Shown here: positions 39,101 to 50,420 of the stretch, in pieces
Layout: each line of letters opens with the position of its first letter
Numbering within the stretch: the first letter of the stretch is position 1
Source: Channallabes apus
Taxonomy: Eukaryota > Chordata > Actinopteri > Siluriformes > Clariidae
Direction: 5' to 3'
Assembly: GCA_030522415.1 (NCBI GenBank)
Contig: CM060112.1
Coordinates: 13,554,001 to 13,618,000, forward strand
Length of the DNA stretch: 64,000 nt
Notes under the pieces: model-generated
Database searches by the model: none
What the model was told of the DNA's origin: nothing
Seen by the model: only the letters and a program-made list of their open reading frames with translations
Made by a program: the position numbers and the translations under genes

Positions 39101-42100
39101 ACATTTTTCCATGATTGGTAGTCATTATGCAATGTTTAAGACATGTTTGTCTCTGAAATAAGAAGCTTCTCAGTTCGCAAAACAATAATAATAAATGATT
39201 AACACATTGCTCACACGATATTATACAGCCTGATTTCTTACTCAAGAAGTTATGCACTGTCAGGGCATAATGATATTAACGAAAATGCATACATATAATT
39301 AATAAAAACATTATAATACATTTACATCTTATTTGTTTTCCTTTGTATCTGAAGAGAGAGTCCCTCAGAATGGTTGCAGAAAAAAGCCAGCCATCAGCTG
39401 TGTGACCTCAGTTACCTGGAGGTGGGTCTTGGTTCACAAAGCATCCACATGGAGTTTGATGCAACTATTGCTACCTACACACTTTTGGTTCGTGACCGTG
39501 CTCGATGCAAACACTTCTTCCACCAACTGACAGGCAAGTGCCCTCCTTCACATTTATACTGCTTGACCCCTCCTCAATAAAAAATTTACACACAATTTTT
39601 TCTTTTAATCACCTTTAGCTTACAGAGTGCATTCGCTATAACAACCTTATGCAATTTCACAAAATTTATTTGTTATGAGTTGCATACCTAGTTGATGTAA
39701 TACTTATAAATTATTTTGATCAGAATCCATATCATACCAGAGTGAGGGGAACGCCTGTGCACATGGTACAAGCTTTTGGTGAATCTCCAAATTTTTTTGT
39801 TATTATGTTTGTTTGAAGTTATATGTACCAGATATGTACCAGAACTACACTGGTAAATATTACCAAATTATCATTCACAATGTTATTCTCACTGTTGGAG
39901 AATGGATGATAATTTTTTGTAAGTGATACAACAGCTGTAAAGCAAGATGTGACATAATACAGACAGTATTTTATATTTGGGGGAAAGTGTTATACAGTTA
40001 TGGAAATGATAAAAGACAGACAGAAAATGACTGACCCATAATCTTTATTGGCCTGAACCTTCATAATGATTTATGTGAGATCAGTTGTGAAGCTGTTCAA
40101 GGTTAAACCAGTTATCTAATATCCCATTTTAGAAATTGAAAATGACCAGAATGACTATTACAACTCAAAACTATAGACAAGTTAAGACCCTGACCGAGGA
40201 TTGAACTTATGGAATTACTCATTGCTTTTAACAAAGCTGCTATGGTTTTATGTGCTGACATTCGTTTGCTATGATGTTACCTCACAGTTGAGACTGATTG
40301 AGGCTGGCCAGACCCGTAAAAAACAATTTCTTTCTACATTGTAAAGTTTTGTTGAAGGCATCCAAAGAATGCATGAATCTCCTTTGAACAGTTGATATTG
40401 AGATGTTTCTGCTACTTTTGCTCTGTAAAGACTTCATAACGCCTCTAATCTGAGGTGCTGTTAATTGGTCATTTTTCAGGCTGATAACTCTAAATTAACT
40501 TCTTGTCTGGGCGCAGAGGTAGGTTTTGGTCTCGTCCTCCTGGGACGGCCTTCATGAGAGACAGTTTCATTATGGTGCTTGACGGATTTAGCAAATTCAC
40601 TTGCCAATACTGTTCTTGTTGTTGTTACGTAATTACCTAATTCCATATGTGTTATTTTATAGTTTTGAAATCCCCAGTATTGTTGTAGAATGTAGAAAAT
40701 AAAACACTAAACAAAAACAAAGAAATTTGCAAGTGATCTAAAACTTTTGAACGATTGTTACGTCTCCCTAATTTTGGCATCTAGGGTTACAGGAGGTAAC
40801 AGTAAATTTTAGAATAAGAGAAATAAAAATATATAAAATGCAGTAAATGACTCTACTCTGTTTTGAAAAATGTGGGTGCGTGTGTGGCACAAAGTACAGA
40901 CAAAAAGCCGTGTGATTCAAAAGGTTAGTTTTAGTTGTCCACGATTGCAAGAAACAGACTATTTACATATGTACAAAAAAAGAAACAACCAAGGTGAGGG
41001 ACAAGAGCGGTGCTAAAAGAAAAGAACATAGCAAAACATAAATCCGCTATCTGACCCCCCCCCACCAAACCAAGATTAAACTACACAAAAGAAAAAGAGA
41101 AAACCAACATCTTCAGCATACGCCACTAACTACTCTGACTTCACAAACATAAATACAAAGGTCGGCATCCGCTCACTGACTAGTGTGTCTAGACAGACTT
41201 ACCCTGCGTGGTGTAAAATGTAAGTCACGTGACGTGCTGAACTGGTCCCTTCGCTATATAGGCCCCGGAGTGAGGCTTATATGTATAAACAAGAATCGAA
41301 CCCGAATGTGAACACATCCGAATAATCAAGTGAGGGAAAATCTCTTTCTATGAGAATATTTAAAACACACATTGAGCAAAATCCGACAGAAAACAAGACA
41401 AGAGCAAGAAACAACAAGCAAACATAGAAGAGCAAACAGGTGACAAGCCAACGCTCGTGCCGAACTCGCGCCATTTCCGGGTCTATATACACGCCCTTCT
41501 CGTCTGATTGGTCCTTCGGAGGTGATGCCGAATTAATGATTGACAGGGTCCTTATCCAACTGGAGGACCTGTGAATTAATAATAAAAAGAGAGCAAGAGA
41601 AAAGGAGAAAACCTTCTCAAAACGATACGGGACGTAACACCCCCATCCTTAAAACCAAGCATATACCCATCTTCAATAACTTTGCCCTAAAACAATGGAT
41701 GCTATTCCTTAAATTCGTGATAACGCATCTGCCACTACGTTATCCCTACCCTTCTTGTACTGAATCTCGAGATTGTAGTCCTGAAGAACAAGGAACCACC
41801 TCATCAATCTCCGGTTTCGATTACACATACGGGTGATAAAAGTCAACGGGTTGTGATCAGTATAAACAATTACCGTATGAGTAGAAGAGCCAACATAAAC
41901 CTCAAAGTGTTGAACTGCTAACAACAATGCCAAAGCTTCCTTCTCTATTGTTGAATAATTTTTCTGGCTCTCACTAAACTTTTTGGAATAATAACAAATA
42001 GGATGATCAATTCCATCCTTACCTTCCTGCAAGAGTACTGCACCAGCTCCCACATCACTCGCGTCCACCTCCAATTTAAACGCTACCGAAAAGTTTGGAG

Positions 42101-45100
42101 CAGCTAGGACAGGTTCACTACACAACAACACTTTAATATTGTCAAATGCCACTTGGCATACAGAATCCCAGACAAACGGTTGTGAAGGGCTAAGTAAAGT
42201 TGTTAGTGGTGTAGCGACTGATGAAAAGTTTCTACAGAAACACCGATAATAACCGGCCATACCCAGGAATCTGCGCAACTCGCGTCGGGTTTTAGGCGCG
42301 GGAAATTCATTTATGACCGCAATTTTCGCCATTACCGGACGTACTTGACCATACCCCACCTGTTTACCTAGGTAAGTTACTGTAGCCTTACCAATTTCGC
42401 ATTTTGCTAAATTCAATGTTAATGAAGCTTCTTGTAAACGCTTAAAAACAGTTTCTAAAAGCATTATATGCTCCGACCAACTCTGTGAATAAATCACTAC
42501 ATCATCCAGGTAAGCATTACAATTCGGAACATCCGCGAGAACTAGGTTAACCAACCTCTGAAAAGTTGCTGCGGCATTTCGCAGACCAAATGGCATCACT
42601 TTGTATTGTAAGAAATAGTCTGGTGTCACGAAAGCTGAAATTTCAGAGGCTCTGGGGGTTAATGGAACCTGCCAATATCCTTTGAGTAAATCTAATTTAC
42701 TCACGAATTTGGCGGAACCTACGCTGTCCACACAATCTTCTATTCTTGGCATTGGAAAACAGTCAGGAACCGTTACCGCATTGACGCGTCTATAATCAGT
42801 ACAAAAACGTGCTGTGTCATCGGACTTCTGTACTAAGAGACATGGTGAGCTCCAAGGGCTAATACTAGGACTGGCCAAACCCTTCTCCAACAGATAATGA
42901 ACTTCTTTATTCATTATAGCTCTTTTAACCGAGTTAACTCTATAAGGGTGTTGTTTGATTGGACGGGCATCACCCACGTCGATATCATGTTGCAGAACAT
43001 TTGTAAGTGTAGGTACGTCACCCAATATAGAAGAAAACTTGTTAAGGAGTTTAACCACTTCCTCTTCCTGATCAGCATTGAGATGTACTAAGAAACTTGA
43101 CAAATTAGCTAAAGTGTCAGAATTAGTCAATCGAGCAGATGACAAGGGAGTATTAAACTCCGTTGAGTCTTCAGAATCACTTGGTTGTTCTACTACTGAA
43201 CTTAAGTCACATACGATCCCTATTGCATGAATAGAATCGTCTTCCTTCTCCTGAGACTTCACGTCTTCTCTAGTATAATATGCTTTCAACATGTTAACAT
43301 GACATACCCGTTTTTGACGTTTCCTGTCTGGCGTACTCAACACATAATCCGTCTCTCCGCGCTTCTCCAGGATCTTATAAGGGCCAGAGAAACGTGCTGT
43401 TAACGCCGCTCCAGGAACAGGAAGCAGGACTAGCACCTGGTCACCCACTGCAAAAGATCTAGTCACAGCAGATTTATCATACCACCTTTTCATCTTCCCC
43501 TGAGCTTTAGTCAAGGATTCACGCGCTAGCATGCAAGCCTTCTGAAGTCTGTCATGAAATTTACTCACATAGTCTAATACATTTGTCTTTTTGGATTCTA
43601 CAATACCCAACATACTCTCCTTCAAAACCTTTAGTGGTCCTTTCACAGCATGGCCGAACACCAGCTCTGATGGACTGAACCAAAGAGACTCTTGTACTGT
43701 ATCGCGGATTGCAAATAAAAGCAAGGGAACACCTTCGTCCCACTCCGATCCTGTCTCAATACAGTATTTCCTGAGCATTGCTTTTAGAGTTTGATGGAAC
43801 CTTTCCAGTGATCCCTGACTCTCCGGATGAAAAGCACTCGATATACGGTGAGTAATATTAAGAGATTTAAAAACTTGAGCACACAATGTGGATAGGAAAT
43901 TAGTTCCCTGATCTGTCTGAACAATTCTTGGTAAACCAAAAGTGGTAAAGAACTTTATTAGCGTTTTAATGACTGTTCGAGCTGTAATATTGCGAAGAGG
44001 AATTGCTTCCGGATATCTGGTAGCCGTACACATAATGGTCAATAGAAATTGATTACCAGACTTGGTCTTGGGTAAAGGACCAACGCAATCTATGATCACA
44101 TGATCAAAAGGATCGCCTAAGACAGGAATTGGAACTAACGGTGCTGGTGGAATCACTTGGTTCGGTTTCCCAGAATACTGGCAAACGTGACAAGTCTTAC
44201 AAAACTGTACCACATCACGCTTCAAACCATACCAAAAAAAATGTTGTAGGACACGATTATATGTTTTTGTCACTCCTAAGTGCCCCGACAACAAATGATC
44301 ATGTGCCAAGGATAATACCTGCTGCCGAAAATTTGAGGGAACCACCACCTGACATACTACGTTCCATTCATCCTCAGTAACATTACTTTTATGCCACTTT
44401 CGCATTAGTACACCATCTTCGATGACGAATGAAACATTACTCAGTTCCGACCCCTCGGCTAGTTTAAAACATTTCACAAGAGAAACATCATTCTTCTGAG
44501 CCTCAATTAATTCTTCACGAGTTATTGTCAAGGATAATGGGCCACTCACTACCAGCTCACTCACCTGATCGTTAGTATGGCTCTTGACTTCAGGCTTTCC
44601 CTCAGTCTCCTGATCAATACATAGGAAAGTGTCAGATAAAAATTCTTCCTTATTTTTCTTTGATTGGGCACGTGTAATCACGCAAGCAGTAAATGCATTT
44701 GGATATTTCAAAGACAATTCATCCGTGCTATTCTCTGCCAAAGTATCGGTTACTTCCAGTGAAGGTACCACCTTACCTCCAGCTAAATCGTTTCCTAAAA
44801 TAAAGGATACGCCTTTTACTGGTAAAACTGGGCGTACTCCTACCTCCACAAAACCAGACACCAAGTCTGTTTGCAGGTGAATGCGATGAACAGGTACCCT
44901 CATGATTTCCATGCTGAAACCCTGGACTAGTCTACTAGATCCGACGGATGTCTGATCTGAAAAAGGCAAAACTTCTGAACATACAAATGACTGGGCTGCG
45001 CCGGTGTCCCTCAACACTTGCACTTCTACCCGATCTTCTACATTCCCTGATAGTGACACATAACCTTTAAAAATGAATGGAGAATATACATTGTCTGCCT

Positions 45101-48100
45101 TATCTATTTCCTGTTCAACATGCCCATTTTGACTCACGATATTTGCAAATCCAACCTCTTTCACTTGAACTTGCTGCTTGCGCTTTAAAGAGAAACACTC
45201 TGCAATGACGTGTCCTTTTTTATGACAATAGAAGCATTCCCGCATTTCTTTAGGCTTCTCAACATTCACTTTAGGCTGCTGAATCTTCATTGGTGACTTC
45301 ACATAGCTCTTCTCCAAAATTGCTGGCTGAAAAACATTTCTATGTGTCAGCACAAATTCGTCTGCTAATACTGCTGCTTCAGATACCGTTGCTACCTTTT
45401 GTTCATTTAAATACAAGACCATTCTATCTGGAAGACACTGTTTAAAATCTTCGAGTAATACCAGTTCTCTCAGTGAAGTAAAGTCTTCTACTTTACTAGA
45501 AATGCACCATCTATCAAAAAGAATCCCCTTATCTCGGGCAAATTCAACATAGGTTTGGACTGCGTTCTTTTTTCGAGCACGAAACTGCTGCCTATAGGCC
45601 TCTGGGACTAGTTCATAAGCTCTAAGTACTGCTAATTTAACTACCTCATATTTAAGGCTGTCTTCCAAAGACAAGGTTGAATAAACCTCCAAAGCTTTAC
45701 CAGTCAGTTTACACTGTAACAACAATGACCATACCTCTTTTGGCCAATTCAAAGAAATTGCAACTTTTTCGAAAGCGTTAAAATAACTATCCACTTCCGA
45801 CTCGCGGAAACTAGGCACCAAAACAATGTGCTTACCCACATCAAAAGTGGTTGAATTAGAATTAGCCGAATTATCACTTACCGGACGGAAGTTTTGCTGA
45901 ACAGGGGAACCCGCTGCATATCTTGCCGCCTCATTGTCCAACTGTTTAAGCTTAACTTCCTTCTCGGCCTCAATTTCGAGCTTGCGGATTTGTAGTTTCA
46001 GATCCAACTCTGCCTGGTGGGCCTGTGTTCTCTCTTGAGCCTCTGCGTGGAGCCGTGCAATTCGTACTTTCAATTGCGTCTCCCCTCTTAACTTGGGAGT
46101 GCCTGGGGAAAAAGGTTGAAAAGGCGAGAGAGTTGCCCTAAGTTTGGCCTCCGCCTCTGTTGTGACTAACTCACCTTCGCTTTTACCAGTTTCCACAACA
46201 TCCGGTTCTCCCTCCGTAGGCTGTGCCCCTCTGTCTACAATCGGCCAGCTTAAAACGCCAAATTCATTTAGGCGATCAATTAATTCCGCCTTAATTTCCT
46301 TTTTTAATGTCTGTTTTGGAATCACGATTTGGAAGTGGTCAGCTATTAATAACAACTCGTCTTTCCTGCATTTATCTATCACCTCTAACGAGGGATCATC
46401 AATGAAATTCTGTAAGTTAAACGCCATTAAACCATGTGATGATGCGGTACAGGACCAAATTCGCTCGAACCAATGTTTACGTCAATAACTTTAGAAGAAA
46501 AGTAATACCCACCACACTCTTCGGCAAAAGAAAGAGCATTCACTTTTTAGGACGAGCCCCCATTTATGTTACGTCTCCCTAATTTTGGCATCTAGGGTTA
46601 CAGGAGGTAACAGTAAATTTTAGAATAAGAGAAATAAAAATATATAAAATGCAGTAAATGACTCTACTCTGTTTTGAAAAATGTGGGTGCGTGTGTGGCA
46701 CAAAGTACAGACAAAAAGCCGTGTGATTCAAAAGGTTAGTTTTAGTTGTCCACGATTGCAAGAAACAGACTATTTACATATGTACAAAAAAAGAAACAAC
46801 CAAGGTGAGGGACAAGAGCGGTGCTAAAAGAAAAGAACATAGCAAAACATAAATCCGCTATCTGACCCCCCCCCACCAAACCAAGATTAAACTACACAAA
46901 AGAAAAAGAGAAAACCAACATCTTCAGCATACGCCACTAACTACTCTGACTTCACAAACATAAATACAAAGGTCGGCATCCGCTCACTGACTAGTGTGTC
47001 TAGACAGACTTACCCTGCGTGGTGTAAAATGTAAGTCACGTGACGTGCTGAACTGGTCCCTTCGCTATATAGGCCCCGGAGTGAGGCTTATATGTATAAA
47101 CAAGAATCGAACCCGAATGTGAACACATCCGAATAATCAAGTGAGGGAAAATCTCTTTCTATGAGAATATTTAAAACACACATTGAGCAAAATCCGACAG
47201 AAAACAAGACAAGAGCAAGAAACAACAAGCAAACATAGAAGAGCAAACAGGTGACAAGCCAACGCTCGTGCCGAACTCGCGCCATTTCCGGGTCTATATA
47301 CACGCCCTTCTCGTCTGATTGGTCCTTCGGAGGTGATGCCGAATTAATGATTGACAGGGTCCTTATCCAACTGGAGGACCTGTGAATTAATAATAAAAAG
47401 AGAGCAAGAGAAAAGGAGAAAACCTTCTCAAAACGATACGGGACGTAACAACGATAGTGTATATCTTTGTGGCTCTCTCAAAGTATTTCCTGTTTAACTG
47501 AAGATACAAGTGAACATCGCATACCTGAAATTCAAATGAGGTTAATTTTTGCTGATTTGCAAAGCACACACTCTGTGACCAGCAGCAGCAACATTCCTGG
47601 CATCTGAGGTCAGTCCATGTGATGGTTGTATGCAGTCACAGGTGAAGCCTTATTGTGTGGCCAACTGCTTTAAAAATACAAGACATCCCAAATCCAGCCC
47701 CCATTTGTGGTCCAAGTTCCCATGTGAGCAGGAATTGAAGAGTCTGTAGAATGACAAAGTCTGTGTTTTTTATGAAACAGTGAGAGGCTGTGTGTATCTT
47801 GCCTGTTTGTGTGCATAGATATATAAATTTCTGTTTGCAGTATTCATACAAAAGATTTCCAAAAGATTTTCGCTAAGACAGCACACCCTGTTTATTTTCT
47901 TTTATTTTACAAAATCACAATGTTTGTTGATATGTGAGTGTTCGTTAATAAATGTAGACCCTTTACAGATTCAAATGTCACTTTACACTTAAGTGTATGA
48001 TAAAAAATGACGATGCATTTTAAGTTATTTTCACAGTTACCAGAAAAAATGCAAGTAGTCCCATCGCCAGGACCGCCAACCCCATGATGCTGGTGCTGTT

Positions 48101-49335
48101 ATGCTGGTAACTCTGCTAATGCTGGTGACCAGCATCATAATGCTGTGATGCTGGTGTTGGTGATCAGCATTATAGCGCCATGATGCTGGTGCTGGTATGC
48201 TTGTCACCTTACTGATGCTGGTCCCCAGCATAACAGCACCAAAACACAACATATGCTGGTATAATTTCTGGTCAAGCTGGTGACTAGCTATGCTGGTCTA
48301 TGCTGTTTTTTCTGTTTTAAGTGATTTCAGTTGAAAAATATTAATTTATTGTCAGTGTATTTATATAAAAGGTTTGTGTTGTGTTTTTAGACAACGCAGC
48401 AGATATTTAATACAGTGAAACCTCAGGTTGCAAGTAACGCAATTTGCTAGTGTTCCGCAAGAAGAGCAAAGATTTTTAATAAATTTTGACTTGAAAAACG
48501 AACAAGTCTTGGTTTACGAGTATCATGCATCATACCTGCGTGCACAAACAAACACTAATCTGTCTGAAATTATTTTTACTTTTTTTTAAAGGTACAGCGC
48601 AGGTTAGTTTGTTTTATTTTTAAATTATATTTTGTGTTAATTATTTTATGTATTTATTTTTGGGGCTATGAAATAAATAACCAGTGGTGTCAAAAGCATT
48701 CACATTCATTACTTGAGTAGAAGTATAGATGCTAGGATTTAAAAAGACTTCTTTAGAAGTTGAAGTATCAATTCAAGCTTTTTACTCAAGTAAAAGTACT
48801 GGTTTCAAAATTAAATTAAATTCAATAAAGTAACGTAAGGGGGGAAAAACATTAAGGATAAAAGCTTAGGCTGTGCCACGGGCAGAGGTGGAAAGAGTAA
48901 TAAAATTTTGTACTCAAGTACAAGTACTGTTACTTCAGTGAAATTTTACTTAAGTACAATTAAAGTTACCATTATAAAAATCTACTCAAGTAAAAGTAAA
49001 AAGTAGCTCATTAAAAAATGTACTCAGAGTAAAAGTTAGTTTTTTTTTTTTTAACAGCGGGGGTGGGATGAGGCATTCTAGTGTAGTTCAAAAAAGATGA
49101 GCAGATATAAATCTCAAACTAGTTGTTTTTAACTGAGGGTACACCTTTGCATAATAAAGCTGTTGTCTTTCTTGTGCTTGAAAATCAAAGTGGTCACTTA
49201 AATGTGGTGTTACGTCCCAGTCTAGGGTCATACAGCAAAAGAATGGTTCAGGGTTCTATTTTAAACTGTATGGAAATGGTGGCATATGGCAGAAAGAACT
49301 AGATCCAATCATTAACCGATGAAATAATGAGGTTT

Positions 49336-49399
<64 letters not shown>

Positions 49400-50350
49400 A
49401 GGAGGATCAGATTCAGGATGGACCCAGGCCAAAATAATAAACAAAATGGTATTTATATTTAGTAGCTAGATTACCTGCAAAAAACAAAACAAAAAAAAAA
49501 CACACACACACAAACAAAAATACAGGTACCTTCCCGGACTCCCTAAACCAAAAACAATGAAATTATCTACAAATATATACAAAGACCAACCAAACCAAAG
49601 GGACAAAGCAATAATCAAAGTCAATTGGAGGCAAAAAAGTCAAAACCAGAATACACAACCAAATATCAAAACGCCAAAATCACAACCTCTTTCATCTTTC
49701 CCGCGTCTCTCTCCGGTTGATCTATAGTCGCGCTAGTCGATGACGTCACTCTCAGGGCGGAAGTGACCGTGTGGAAGGTCAGGTAGATGCTGATGTCAGA
49801 AAACCTGGAGTGGAGTCTGGAGCGGCGCGCGACCAGGACATGATACACACACGCGAGCGCAACAGAACATTTATACAAAGCATAATATTTTTATTATTTT
49901 ATAATTTTCATTAATTTATTTTTTACTCAGTAGCGAATATGATTTAAAATGTAGCGAATTACAATACTTCAAACAAAACGTACTTAAGTAAAAGTAAAAT
50001 TACAGATTTTTAAAACTACTTTAAAAAGTAGAAATACACAAAAAAGCTACTCAATTACAGTAACGCGAGTAAATGTCATTCGTTACTTTCCACCTCTGGC
50101 CACGGGCTTATATACTGCACTAACACCTCATAAAAAAAAAAGAAAAATTTTGTTGTTTTTTTTGTTGTATTTTTTAACGGCCATAGTGATTTGGGATACT
50201 GTACTGTATATGGCAGTTGAAAAAGAATGCATTTTAGTACAATGCAAATACATTAAAGAACCATATAGTGGTTCACACCATAAGGTGTGTTTGTCAAATA
50301 AACGTGTGTTATAAATATTTATAAATGATTTTCTTTTCCTGAAATGTGTG

Positions 50351-50420
<70 letters not shown>

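Larger units (their letters stand above)
40756..47450 (-). mobile_element. Complete Gmr1-like LTR retrotransposon (Ty3/gypsy-type domains, integrase before RT)
   Basis: 6695-bp element on the minus strand, between exact 5-bp duplications ACGAT (40751-40755 and 47451-47455). Two 884-bp LTRs start TGTTACGTC and end GACGTAACA. The parts, in element order, are: 5' LTR (46567-47450), primer binding site (46550-46562), one gag-pol frame (46427-41709), polypurine tract (41640-41650), 3' LTR (40756-41639). There is no envelope frame: only 58 bp separate the gag-pol stop from the polypurine tract. Domain order Gag-PR-INT-RT-RNaseH is that of Ty1/copia, while the sequences are gypsy-like. Established knowledge: this combination defines Gmr1-like elements. 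LTRs look identical, so insertion is recent. Confidence 0.92.
48683..50135. mobile_element. hAT-type MITE (CAGTGGTGTCAAAAGC terminus) interrupted by another hAT element
   Basis: Left terminus CAGTGGTGTCAAAAGCATTC starts at 48683. The body (GTAGAAGTATAGATGCTAGG, TACTCAAGTAAAAGTACTGG) runs to 48882 and resumes at 50099-50135 after the nested element. Its right terminus was not found. Confidence 0.6.

Noticed and set aside
40768..40950. Identical 60-codon and 71-codon ORFs in both LTRs (also 41277-41492, 46579-46761, 47088-47303)
   Set aside because: Duplicates because they lie in the two LTRs; no domain, so not accessory genes.
41709..46427. Possible endogenous retrovirus
   Set aside because: No envelope frame: the gag-pol stop lies 58 bp from the polypurine tract. 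Domain order and sequence fit a Gmr1-like retrotransposon.
48061..48300. CRISPR-like array from ATGCTGGT repeats
   Set aside because: Units are too short, irregular and alternate in orientation; eukaryotic context.
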